In this document: piece by piece, positions 34,131-42,633 of the stretch
Layout of the letters: each line of letters starts with the position of its first letter
Position numbering within the stretch: position 1 is the first letter of the stretch
DNA from: Arboricoccus pini
GTDB taxonomy: Bacteria; Pseudomonadota; Alphaproteobacteria; Geminicoccales; Geminicoccaceae
DNA: 64,000 nucleotides
Reading direction: 5' to 3'
NCBI RefSeq assembly: GCF_900187945.1
Contig: NZ_FYEH01000012.1
Location: 54,006 to 118,005 of the forward strand
Program-made: the position numbers and the translations under genes
The notes under the pieces: model-generated
Told to the model about the DNA's origin: nothing
The model's database searches: none
What the model saw: only the letters and a program-made list of their open reading frames with translations

Positions 34131-34372
34131 CGTCGGCCCTCGTCCCGCAGATCCCGCCAGGACAACCCGTCCAGCCGAGCCTCGCGGCGGAGAGTCTTCA
34201 GCCCGTCGATCGCCTGCGAGATACGCGCCCTGTCCGCCTCCACGGCCGGCACCAGCCGCGCGACCGGCCGGCCATGCCGCGTAATCGTAATGGCCTCGCC
34301 GCGCGCGACCCGCTCCAGAAGTGCCGAGAGGTGGGTCTTTGCCTCGAAAGCGCCGACGGTCATCTCCTCCAT
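34127..34372 (-). CDS. vapB: Phd/YefM-family antitoxin (VapB role)
   Basis: Antitoxin of the Phd/YefM type, 81 residues from the chosen start. The N-terminal DNA-binding fold shows TVGAFEAKTHLSALLERVARGE and ITRHGRPVARLVP, characteristic of the family, and the C-terminus should wrap the toxin. The ATG at 34372 has GAGGAA six to seven bases upstream, whereas the ATG at 34399 has none. It lies directly before vapC with overlapping stop and start. Confidence 0.88.
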   Translation of the reverse strand: MEEMTVGAFEAKTHLSALLERVARGEAITITRHGRPVARLVPAVEADRARISQAIDGLKTLRREARLDGLSWRDLRDEGRR

Positions 34373-34391
34373 GACACATTCCTCGTTCAGT

Positions 34392-34416
34392 CTAGTCATC
34401 TAAACTAGTTTTATAC
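34392..34416 (-). promoter_or_regulatory. Palindrome over a -10 box in front of vapB
   Basis: AAACTAGTTT (34402-34411) is a perfect palindrome, with a further CTAGT at 34392-34396. On the minus strand a TATAAA hexamer overlaps its edge (34411-34416), a likely -10 box. This is the usual arrangement for autoregulation by Phd-type antitoxins. Confidence 0.5.
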
Positions 34417-34554
34417 ACTCGAAGCGTGGCGTCAGGGAAGCGGCAAGAGGCGAGATCTTTTCTATTCTGTAGGAAGCGCGATCAGCCGGGTTCCAGATTG
34501 GCCGCAGATGGCGAAGAATGGCTCCCGGCTTTCTTATCTGCACGGAGTAAACTG

Positions 34555-35283
34555 ATGGCGTCACGCAGCCCACAAGACACCGCCAAGCACGCGGTCGCCG
34601 AGAAGGCGGCAGCCATGGTCGAGGACAAAATGGTGCTGGGACTGGGCAGCGGCTCGACGATGCGCCTGACCCTTTTGTCGATAGGCAGACGGATCCAGGC
34701 CGAGGGACTAAGCCTGAAGGGAGTACCGACGTCCGAAGCGACGGCCGTCCTGGCCAGGGAACAGGGCATCGAATTGGTCGAGCTCGATGCCCGTCCGGAG
34801 CTGGATCTTGCTTTCGACGGCGCCGACGAAGTCGTGCCCGGGAGCTTCGCGCTGACCAAGGGCCTTGGTGGTGCGCTCTTGCGCGAGAAGCTCGTCGCCA
34901 TCGCCGCCAGTTGGCTCGTGATCCTGGTCGACGACGGCAAACTGGTCGATCAGTTGGGCAGCAGATCGCCGATCCCGGTCGAGGTGGTACCGTTCGCACA
35001 TAAGACGACAGCCAGGCGTCTGGCCAAACTGGGAGGCGAGCCTGTGCTGCGCCTGGCAAGTGATGGAACTCCCTTTCGCAGCGACGGCGGCAATCTGATC
35101 TATGACTTGAAGATGCCGCCCATTGGCGCGCCGGAAGGCCTGGCGGCTGCGATCAAGGGAATCACGGGCGTCGTCGAGCATGGTATCTTCCTTGGCATGG
35201 CCAAGGACGTCATCGTCGGCAATGCTGATGGTACCACCCGTCGCCTGCCGGCGGTCCTCAGCCGGGTCGACAACGGCACCTGA
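34555..35283 (+). CDS. rpiA: Ribose-5-phosphate isomerase A
   Basis: Interconverts ribose-5-phosphate and ribulose-5-phosphate, 242 residues, a little longer than most. Seen: LGLGSGSTMRL phosphate loop near residue 32, FDGADEV with the catalytic aspartates, and KGLGGALLREK where most family members have KGGGGALLREK. The ATG at 34555 has ACGGAG eight bases upstream; the frame upstream of it has no family similarity. It is on the same strand as gnd but separated by the decayed gene and the toxin pair. The substitution of G by L in the active-site loop deserves note. Confidence 0.9.
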   Translation: MASRSPQDTAKHAVAEKAAAMVEDKMVLGLGSGSTMRLTLLSIGRRIQAEGLSLKGVPTSEATAVLAREQGIELVELDARPELDLAFDGADEVVPGSFALTKGLGGALLREKLVAIAASWLVILVDDGKLVDQLGSRSPIPVEVVPFAHKTTARRLAKLGGEPVLRLASDGTPFRSDGGNLIYDLKMPPIGAPEGLAAAIKGITGVVEHGIFLGMAKDVIVGNADGTTRRLPAVLSRVDNGT

Positions 35284-35302
35284 ATCCTGCTGCGCGAAAA
35301 CA

Positions 35303-35331
35303 TTGACGACTTGAAGCATTTTCTTCAGAAT
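35303..35331 (+). promoter_or_regulatory. Candidate promoter of the partition/replication operon
   Basis: TTGACG (35303-35308) and CAGAAT (35326-35331) are separated by 17 bases, resembling a sigma-70-type promoter about 165 bases upstream of parA. The -10 box matches only four of six positions. Confidence 0.4.
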
Positions 35332-35341
35332 GCACACAGAA

Positions 35342-35386
35342 GTCGTTCAATGTGATCCTTTTACCCTCTCGATCATGCGGAACGAC
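35342..35386. repeat. 16-base inverted repeat upstream of parA
   Basis: Arms 35342-35357 and 35371-35386 match at 12 of 16 positions, with perfect GTCGTTC/GAACGAC ends and TGATC/GATCA inner parts, and a 13-base spacer. The position just after the candidate promoter suits an operator for ParA or a ParB-binding site. Confidence 0.45.
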
Positions 35387-35496
35387 ATCAGGTGCCGCTG
35401 ACGCAGCCTCTTCTTGCCCGGAGGAGCCTTCTGCATGCGGCCCTGGGACCGTGAACGGCACCTGGCTGCAGACCGGGGTGATTTGGAGGATCGAGC

Positions 35497-36801
35497 ATGG
35501 CTGCGGACCCCGTGGACGAGACGGTTCACAAGCAGGCTGTGCCGCGTGGTCGCAAGGCGGAAGCCCCCTCCCCTCCCCTGCGGGCGCGCTCCGAGGCGGA
35601 TACGCTGGGTGAGCTCACGGCGCAGGGCGAGCGCATGATCGAGAGGCTGCGGCGGCATGCCTTCCTCCCCGAGCGGCGCAAGGGCCTGAATATCCGCTTT
35701 GGCGTCGCCGAGGCATCAGCCTTGCTTGGCTGCTCGACGAATCGCATTCGCATGGCGGAAGAGGATGGACGGCTGCCCAAACCGGAGATCCAGGACGGCC
35801 GGCGACTGGGCTACGATATTGCCGCCCTCTTGAACATGCGCGAAGTCCTGGGTGCGAGTCCGAGGCGGGGCCCGGAGGACGAGCCGGTCATCCTGGCGAT
35901 ACAGAATTTCAAGGGCGGCGTCGGCAAATCGACGGTCACGACGCATCTTGCCCACTATCTGGCCGTCACCGGCTATCGCGTCCTCGTGGTCGATTGCGAC
36001 AGTCAGGCGACGACGACGACGCTCTTTGGCTTCAACCCGCATTTCGACGTCGATCGCGACCAGACGCTCTATCCCTATCTCTCCATCGACCCCACGCAGC
36101 AGGACTTGGCCTATGCCGTGCAGCGCACGCCCTGGCCCAACGTCGACCTCATTCCCTCCTGTCTCGAGCTCTTTGACGTCGAATACGAACTGGCGGCCGC
36201 CAGCAGCACCGGCCAGAGCGTCCTTGCGGCCCGCTTTAGAAAGTTGAAAGACGGGTTGCGCGAGCTGGCGGAGGATTATGACGTCGTCATCCTCGATCCG
36301 CCACCGGCCCTGGGCACCATCTCGCTGGCCGTGATGCAGGCCTCCAACGCCGTGCTCGTGCCGTTGGCCGCGACCGTGCCGGATTTCTGCTCGACGGTGC
36401 AGTTCCTCTCGATGATGAACCAGGTGCTGGAGCAATTGCGTCGCGCCGACATCACTGTGGATTACCGCTTCTGCCGGCTCCTCTGCTCGCGACATGACAC
36501 CAGCAATCCGGGCGAGAGCATGGTGCTTAAAATCATGGAGGAAACATTCGGCCCTGCACTCATGCCTACGGCCATCCTGGACAGCGCCGAAATCTCGCAT
36601 GCCGCCGTTCGCATGATGAGTGTCTACGAGCTCGACAAGGCAATCGGCTCGGCCAAGACGCATAAACGCTGCCGCGCCAATCTCGACGAGGTCAACCACC
36701 AGATCGAGACCTTGATTCGGCGCAATTGGAACCGGCCCCGGGTGAACGGTGCCAGCGAGGCCCTGGGCATGGCAGCGCACGAGATGCCCGATGTCGCGTA
36801 A
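35497..36801 (+). CDS. parA: ParA-type partition ATPase with N-terminal DNA-binding domain
   Basis: Walker-type ATPase that moves the replicon during segregation, 434 residues. A MerR/HTH-like domain (about residues 66-115, with FGVAEASALLGCSTNRIRM) precedes the ATPase, as in type Ia ParA proteins that repress their own operon. Deviant Walker A KGGVGKS lies at residues 139-145, followed by VVDCDSQAT and VVILDPPPAL. It overlaps parB, and repA follows. It begins with an ATG without a strong Shine-Dalgarno. Confidence 0.93.
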   Translation: MAADPVDETVHKQAVPRGRKAEAPSPPLRARSEADTLGELTAQGERMIERLRRHAFLPERRKGLNIRFGVAEASALLGCSTNRIRMAEEDGRLPKPEIQDGRRLGYDIAALLNMREVLGASPRRGPEDEPVILAIQNFKGGVGKSTVTTHLAHYLAVTGYRVLVVDCDSQATTTTLFGFNPHFDVDRDQTLYPYLSIDPTQQDLAYAVQRTPWPNVDLIPSCLELFDVEYELAAASSTGQSVLAARFRKLKDGLRELAEDYDVVILDPPPALGTISLAVMQASNAVLVPLAATVPDFCSTVQFLSMMNQVLEQLRRADITVDYRFCRLLCSRHDTSNPGESMVLKIMEETFGPALMPTAILDSAEISHAAVRMMSVYELDKAIGSAKTHKRCRANLDEVNHQIETLIRRNWNRPRVNGASEALGMAAHEMPDVA

Positions 36802-37810
36802 GCAGAGTGCTTATCTGGCCAACCTGCTGGCGGCGGACGAGCCCGACGAGGCCAAGCCCCTGCCGACGCGCGCCAGCCGCCCACTCCTCCAACGTGAGAA
36901 TGCCCTGGCCCGCCTGGCCAGCGGCGAGGTCCGCCAGGTGGCCGAATTGCGACTGGACCCCGCACGCTGTCGCATCTGGCCCGGCAATGGCCGCTATTAC
37001 GCGAGCCTCGATCTCGAAGCCTGCCGTGACCTCGTCGATTCGATCGTCGCCGAAGGGGCGCAACGCGTGCCGGCCATCGTCCGTCACGTCAAGGACGACC
37101 CTGACCACGATTACGAGGTGATCGCCGGTACCAGGCGGCATTGGTCCGTCTCCTGGCTACGCGCCAATAACTATCCCGAAACGGTGTTCCTGGCCCAGGT
37201 GCAGGACGTCGACGACGAGCAGGCCTTCCGACTGGCCGATCTCGAGAATCGCGCGCGCAAGGACCTGACGGATCTCGAGCGGGCGCGGAACTACAAGGAA
37301 GCGCTCGAACGCCATTACGGCGGCGTCCAGGCGCGCATGGCCGAGCGGCTTAAGATCTCGCGCTCCTGGCTCACCCGTTTGCTGGCCCTGGCCTCTCTCC
37401 CCGCCCCCATTGTGGCGGCTTTTCCGAACCAGGCCGCCTTGCAAGTCAAGGGCGGCTACGAGTTGGCCGTCCTAGCCCAGCGCGAGGACGCGCGGCGCAA
37501 GATGGTGGCCGAGGCCGAGGCGTTGATCGGCCTCCAGGATGAGCGCCGCCAACGTGCCGAGGAGTTGATCTCTGGCGCCGAAGTCACGCGTCGGCTGACG
37601 GCCGCCACGCGCGAGACCCGTGGCCGGGCGTCCCGGCCGCCTGTCCTGGCCCGCTCCGGACGACCGCTGCTCAGTATTCTGGCCGATCGCGCAGATGGCC
37701 TCACCTTGCGTCTGCATGCCGGCAGCGGCGCCGACGACGAGGAGATCCTGGCACAGTTGCGGGAGATCCTGGCGACGGCACGCATGCAACGGGCAAAGCT
37801 AAAAAAATGA
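36791..37810 (+). CDS. parB: ParB-type partition protein
   Basis: Centromere-binding protein, 339 residues. The N-terminal ParB/Srx domain shows the arginine-rich CTP-binding stretch VIAGTRRHWS near residue 114, followed by ADLENRARKDLTDLERARNY and an HTH region (MAERLKISRSWLTRLLALA). The ATG at 36791 overlaps the last codons of parA, so the two are coupled. Its parS site has not been identified with certainty; the inverted repeat before parA is a candidate. The C-terminal part is arginine-rich. Confidence 0.92.
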   Translation: MSRKQSAYLANLLAADEPDEAKPLPTRASRPLLQRENALARLASGEVRQVAELRLDPARCRIWPGNGRYYASLDLEACRDLVDSIVAEGAQRVPAIVRHVKDDPDHDYEVIAGTRRHWSVSWLRANNYPETVFLAQVQDVDDEQAFRLADLENRARKDLTDLERARNYKEALERHYGGVQARMAERLKISRSWLTRLLALASLPAPIVAAFPNQAALQVKGGYELAVLAQREDARRKMVAEAEALIGLQDERRQRAEELISGAEVTRRLTAATRETRGRASRPPVLARSGRPLLSILADRADGLTLRLHAGSGADDEEILAQLREILATARMQRAKLKK

Positions 37811-37898
37811 CATATTATCGTTTTATTTCAATAGGTTACTGCCTTTGTTTCTCCGAGGAAACAATACTGACGGCAGGCAATGGAGGAGCGGCACGGCG

Positions 37899-38963
37899 AT
37901 GAGCCGGCGAGCGCGCAACCAAGCGTATATCGACGAGCAGTTCGACCTTTTCCTGCCCTTTGTCAGCGATCTCGCCTTGCGAGACCAGCGTGAGACAATG
38001 GAACGTCCCTTCTTTTCGCTGGCCAAGAACAAGCGGCTCAAACCCATCGACTATACGAGCCCCGATGGCAAGATTCATGTCTATGTGAGCGCCAATCCGG
38101 ATTACGGCATGGCGACGATCTGGGACCTCGACATCCTGATCTTCATGGCCTCGATGATCAGCGACATGCGGCGCCGTGGCATCAACGATATTCCGCAGAC
38201 TCTGCATTTCATGCCCTACGACCTTTTGCGGGTCATCGGTCGGCCGACGACCGGGCGGGCATACCAGCTCCTGGGTCAGGCGCTGGACCGGCTGCAATCG
38301 ACCACGGTGAAGACCAATATCCGTGCCAACGGGCGCAAGGAGATCACCTTTTCATGGATCGACAGCTACACGCACCTTGTCGACGAACGCACCGAGCGGA
38401 CGCGCGGCATGAGCGTCACCCTGGCACGCTGGTTCTATGACGGCTTGATGATGGAAGGCGGCGTGCTCTCGATCGATCGTAGCTATTTCGACATTAGCGG
38501 CGGTCGTGAGCGCTGGCTCTACAGAGTAGCCCGGAAGCATGCCGGTGGTGCCGGCGAAAGTGGTTTTCGCATCGCCCTGCCCACCCTCTTCGAGAAATCC
38601 GGCGCTGAGGGTTCCTATCGCCGATTCAAATTCGAGTTGCTGGCGATCGCAAAGCGAGACGCATTACCAGGTTATCGCCTTCAGATCGAGGCCAGCGGCG
38701 CCGAGCCTATCTTACGCATGATCCGCCGCGACGCCTTTCCCGCCCCCTCCTCACCGCGTCTCCGGCACAGTCACACCCATGCGCCGACCGACGATGTCTG
38801 CGCGCGCCTCCGAGTCGATTTCCCCGGATGGGACGTCGATGAACTGCATCGCCAGTTCGAGAAATGGTTGGCGGCCGATACGCGCCGCCTGCCCGTCGAT
38901 TATGACCGAGCCTTCTACGGCTTCGTTCGTCGACATCACGAGCGGGAGCATCGCTCGGGTTAG
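37899..38963 (+). CDS. repA: Plasmid replication initiator protein (RPA family)
   Basis: Initiator of the RPA (replication initiator protein A) family common on alphaproteobacterial plasmids, 354 residues. The N-terminal stretch includes FLPFVSDLALRDQRETMERPFFSLAK and the conserved DYTSPDGKIHVYVSA segment, then WDLDILIFMAS and a winged-helix region. GGAGGAG lies 11 bases before the ATG at 37899; an in-frame ATG at 37845 is less likely. The iteron array starts within 700 bases downstream and is its likely binding site. This is not a repABC system, since no RepC-type protein is present. Confidence 0.9.
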   Translation: MSRRARNQAYIDEQFDLFLPFVSDLALRDQRETMERPFFSLAKNKRLKPIDYTSPDGKIHVYVSANPDYGMATIWDLDILIFMASMISDMRRRGINDIPQTLHFMPYDLLRVIGRPTTGRAYQLLGQALDRLQSTTVKTNIRANGRKEITFSWIDSYTHLVDERTERTRGMSVTLARWFYDGLMMEGGVLSIDRSYFDISGGRERWLYRVARKHAGGAGESGFRIALPTLFEKSGAEGSYRRFKFELLAIAKRDALPGYRLQIEASGAEPILRMIRRDAFPAPSSPRLRHSHTHAPTDDVCARLRVDFPGWDVDELHRQFEKWLAADTRRLPVDYDRAFYGFVRRHHEREHRSG

Positions 38964-39303
38964 CCAGCGCACATCACCACCTCGGCGAAATTGTCCCATG
39001 GCCGACGCCCCCGGGTGCTAACGGCCACACCTTCACGGCCTACCCAATCAATTTGGCTCGCCCCGATTGGCCTAGCCAGAGTGAAATAACCCGAGCGCTG
39101 ACCAGGGCGATGGCGTCCGGTACCTTGGGCCGGCGCACGACGATGACGTCCGCGCTCAGCCGATGGCGTATCGACAACATATACTATCATCGATTGGCAA
39201 GGTCCCGAAGACGGTCCCTCCGCATGGAGCGTCGGCTGCGTTGTTATTCCCCCATCAATGCCGATCGAGCCAAAGACAGGCTTTTACACGACAATCACAT
39301 ACC

Positions 39304-39430
39304 GTTCCCGAAGTGTCGTGCATTCATCCCCTCGGCGTGGTTCCGCAATTCGCCTCCTACCTGGTCCATCATCGAACCTTATGATTGGAACCAGCCCCTG
39401 CATGGCGGGTGCGTTCCCGAAGTGACGATG
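39304..39430 (-). repeat. Two inverted iteron copies
   Basis: GTTCCCGAAGTGTCGTG (39304-39320) and GTTCCCGAAGTGACGATG (39413-39430) are reverse-complement relatives of the direct iterons further on. Their starts are 109 bases apart, close to five steps of 22. Each matches one direct copy over its extended flank: the first matches CACGACACTTTAGGAAC at 39695, the second CATCGTCACTTCCGGAAC at 39672. Confidence 0.7.
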
Positions 39431-39589
39431 GTGCACCTTCTCGCCTCGAACCATTTCTCACGCCGCGGCGCGCGGCTTACACCCATCCCCTTGGAGCAAA
39501 TAGCTTTCAGCCCCCTAGTCGCGGCCTCAGGAGCCCGTCGAGGCGGCCGCCGGCTGTCGTAGTCGCGTATCTTCCCTGCGCTAGACGTA

Positions 39590-39756
39590 GATCCTTCAGG
39601 AACGCTTACCCTCCGTCACCTCGACCAATGCCGATCCTTCGGGAACACTGATCCCCAGAGAGAAAATACCTCATCGTCACTTCCGGAACCGAGACACGAC
39701 ACTTTAGGAACACCAGATTCGATCTTTCCGGAACAAATCAACGATCCTTCGGGAAC
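39590..39756 (+). repeat. Iteron array, probable origin of replication
   Basis: Six direct copies of a CTTCGGGAAC-like core: GATCCTTCAGGAAC (39590-39603), GATCCTTCGGGAAC (39633-39646), CACTTCCGGAAC (ending 39689), CACTTTAGGAAC (ending 39711), GATCTTTCCGGAAC (39721-39734) and GATCCTTCGGGAAC (39743-39756). The distances between ends are 43, 43, 22, 23 and 22 bases, so the sites are on one face of the helix. The array follows the initiator gene and is the probable oriV. Confidence 0.8.
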
Positions 39757-41091
39757 ACCTCAGGGTCACAAGGCGCTGATTCCCTTGGCCAATCCTTACG
39801 AATCCAGTCCCTAACCTTCTTAAAAGACATCATAACTCTCCTAACCCACCACCGATGTTTTTTTAGATGGATCAAAAAGGACCTTCAGTAACTGGCAACA
39901 CGCATCAGCAACAAAGCCTGGGATATGCGATCATCTTAAGGTCCATTCGAACCTCTCGACACTCTAGGATGGTTCTATCGATCGTTAGGATGGGAACAAA
40001 AGGGCAGGGACATAGCTCGACCGCCAAGGCGGGCCACGCGTAATCCTCGGCGAGGGAACAGCCATCCCTGAGCTGACCAGATTTAGAAATATGCGGATCG
40101 CTGTTATTATACGTGAGGACAACGACCCGATCTTAACTGCAGGCGTCAGTGTAGCTCGGTGCTAAAGAAGCCCCGGGTTATCTTTTCGATGGGTCTCCGT
40201 CACGCGGCCATTACCTCGTGGAAAGGCGCTCGATGGTCTGCACACGTAATCGCATTGTCGCGTATACCAAACTCGAGATTGTCGATACGTGGGGAGCCTG
40301 GGTTCAGGCGCATCGGCTCGACGTGGAACCAGGCAGTACGACCACCTTGGGCCATCGAGCATCGCGTCTGCCGACTATCTGATTGACCCCGAGGGAACGT
40401 GGTGCCCGACTTCCTTTGCCTGGATCGCGCGCGCTCGAAGGCAGGGTGGGGGTCACCTCACCGTATCGGCCTTCGCCGGACCCTGACCGATGCGATCTCC
40501 TATTGAATAGGTTATCGTGTCAACTGCGACGAACGTCCTCGTGCATGCTCTGCCCATCCGTCACGGTGCCAAGGTTGCCATCGGTTCGAGGCTTGATTGT
40601 AGTAGGAATATTATCCCCTATAGCCATTATCCTCGAGAATTTTGAGTTCAGCTTCAGCCAGCCAAGCGTGCGAGGAAGTTTGGAATGCCGAGATCATTAA
40701 GACATGCGCGTGCCGACGACCCTCAACCGCCTGATCGCGAGGAAACGTAGAGCCGCCCACGCGATAGAGAGCAACGAACAGAAGCCTGGAATGCCAACCT
40801 GATGGGTAAAAGGGCCTAAAGCGCGCTCTCCGCCACTATGGCGCATGACCGCGTCCTTAGGGCCATGGGCAAGCAAGATCTGCTCATTGCGAAGCCGGCG
40901 TACCGAGAAGGCGGGTGTTCTTGCCCTCGCAGGCTCGGCCTTCAGCAACCTAGGGGTCGACTCCCTTAGGTGCTAACTTAGTTCGAGACGTGCAGAATCC
41001 ATAGTTATTCATATGGGCATGTTGCCTGGGGTGCCCGCGAACACGGCGAAGGCGATAACCGCCAACAGCCTAATCCATATAGACGAGCAAG

Positions 41092-41403
41092 TTGCTCGAA
41101 GGATTCGCGAACATCGCAGGCATGGATGAGCCGATGTTACGCCGGTTCCTTGCCTGCATCACTGATGAAATCGAGCTTATCGCAGACGAACAAAACGGCA
41201 TCCAGCATCCCAAAATATCAATATCTGCTGCACGCGAGCGTTATGATTTTAAGCGCTTTGGAATCTTGCAACACCTGATTTACAATGTTCCCGGAGAAAG
41301 TCGCCAACTTTGTCATATTGGCTCGACAATTACGGCGTTTTATCCGGCAGGAAACTATCTTGCGGCTCGGTATGAGGGACGGCCCATATCCGCCGAGCTA
41401 TGA
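41092..41403 (+). CDS. Hypothetical protein
   Basis: A 103-codon frame with a TTG start; an ATG 10 codons in is an alternative. The product begins with a MDEPMLRRFLACITDEIELIAD helix and is weakly acidic, with no signal peptide or membrane segment. No family was recognised. It lies between the gene-free origin region and a convergent TonB-domain gene. Confidence 0.4.
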   Translation: MLEGFANIAGMDEPMLRRFLACITDEIELIADEQNGIQHPKISISAARERYDFKRFGILQHLIYNVPGESRQLCHIGSTITAFYPAGNYLAARYEGRPISAEL

Positions 41404-41427
41404 ACCACGAACCGTGCAGCAGCAGAG

Positions 41428-42396
41428 TCATTTTGGGTCAATCGTCGCCTGATCGCGAAGGTTCCTGAATGTTCCGAGCGCCTCGGGCATGGCATCAACA
41501 TCGGTTGCGCAAGCGACAGTGATGCGCCCAGCAGGCCGATCTACCATTGAGATATACTGGCGAATACGTTCATGTTCGGGACCAAATCCCGGTGCGATCA
41601 CAAACTCAATTCCTGTTGCTTGGTCTTGCTGGAATGTTTTGATCGTTTCAATTTTCGCCTGCAACGTCGACTGGATTTTTACCATCGCGTCAGCCCTGGC
41701 CCTGAGGGCTTCGGGCGCATTCAGTTCGGCCTGCGTCATTTGTATATTTCCAGGAGACGCCTTGAAGCCGACACTGCACAATTCATTGCTGCTTCCAGCA
41801 ACCGGCGGAGTTTTCAGGACGCTGACAACGCTGATAAGCCGGTCGTAATTTCTGTCGCTGCGCGGCCTCTCAATCTGGAAAGGAAATGATACTTCCACGG
41901 TGAAACCAGTTTTAGGGTCAACATAGCGGGTTTTGTCCGAAACTGGGCGAATAGCCTCCTGCGTGGCGATTGGCGGTGTTATATTGATGTGAACCGGTAA
42001 GACTATACTTGTATCTTTCTTCTCCATGTCACGACTGAAGGGAGGAAGCGGTCCTGCACGCTTTACCATATCGAGCGCTGCCTCATCCACGTTCGAATGG
42101 CCGGAGGATTTCGCAATTCTCGTTTCCCTGATTGATCCATCAGGTGAAACCACCAGATGCAGATGGACCAGTTGATCGCCCTTAAGCGTCTCTGTCCCGC
42201 GCGGCATTTGCAGATGCTCGGTCAGCTTGCTGGCGACGGCCTGGATCCATTGTTGTTGTGTGGCAAAGGGATCGGCGTTCGCTGGCGAGACCCCAAGAAT
42301 TACCAGTAAAATAAGCAATGTTCGATAAGCGAGTAACCGCTCTTTGATATCCATCGAATATGTCATCGGTGGTATTTGTTTGTGGATGAGTGACAC
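41428..42396 (-). CDS. TonB C-terminal-domain protein
   Basis: A protein of about 322 residues with an N-terminal hydrophobic segment (LLILLVILGVSPANA) that looks like a signal peptide, then a TonB C-terminal-type domain: VHLHLVVSPDGSIRETRI, SSGHSNVDEAALDMVKRAG. The C-terminal half is unassigned and has helices with many charged residues. GTG at 42396 has GGGA upstream; ATGs at 42366 and 42354 are alternatives. No ExoB-ExbD pair is adjacent, so it is not a standard energising TonB; it may be a periplasmic protein using the fold. Confidence 0.7.
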   Translation of the reverse strand: MSLIHKQIPPMTYSMDIKERLLAYRTLLILLVILGVSPANADPFATQQQWIQAVASKLTEHLQMPRGTETLKGDQLVHLHLVVSPDGSIRETRIAKSSGHSNVDEAALDMVKRAGPLPPFSRDMEKKDTSIVLPVHINITPPIATQEAIRPVSDKTRYVDPKTGFTVEVSFPFQIERPRSDRNYDRLISVVSVLKTPPVAGSSNELCSVGFKASPGNIQMTQAELNAPEALRARADAMVKIQSTLQAKIETIKTFQQDQATGIEFVIAPGFGPEHERIRQYISMVDRPAGRITVACATDVDAMPEALGTFRNLRDQATIDPK

Positions 42397-42633
42397 TGCC
42401 GTTTCCCAGATGCTTTGGGATCACTAATACCCGTTTCTCCGGGTCTTAGACATCCTAGTATATTGCAGTAATTGGCTGACGACTAACAACAAATAGGGTA
42501 GGGCTCGCGCGCTTTTTTCTAATCATCTACGACTTCAGCCTCGACCACCGTGATTGGAACCAAAAGGACCTATCCCATAAATTCTGGCATAGATGTATTG
42601 AGATTGTTTTGCGATATTTGCCTGGGTTTTACG

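Larger units (their letters stand above)
38964..41091. other. Origin region and adjoining gene-free DNA
   Basis: About 2.1 kb without a supportable gene. The first 800 bases hold the iterons. The rest (39757-41091) is lower in GC than its surroundings, with short interrupted frames on both strands and no product recognised. An imperfect 24-base palindrome around a GTCGAC centre lies at 40948-40971. It may contain decayed genes; none could be named. Confidence 0.6.

Noticed and set aside
35716..36780. 354-codon open frame on the minus strand
   Set aside because: Antisense to parA, with no motif or ribosome-binding site.
35497..38963. repABC operon
   Set aside because: The third gene is an RPA-family initiator, not RepC, and no antisense RNA region of the repABC type was identified between genes two and three.
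39053..39562. 169-codon plus-strand frame across the inverted iterons
   Set aside because: It runs through the origin repeats, has no good start and no recognisable domain; likely chance.
40697..40948. 83-codon minus-strand frame in the gene-free region
   Set aside because: No ribosome-binding site, basic low-complexity product, no neighbouring gene to support it.
38964..41091. tRNA gene or CRISPR array in the gap
   Set aside because: No T-loop (GTTCGA-type) with a matching acceptor stem and no regularly spaced identical repeats of 24-40 bases; the short repeats are iterons.
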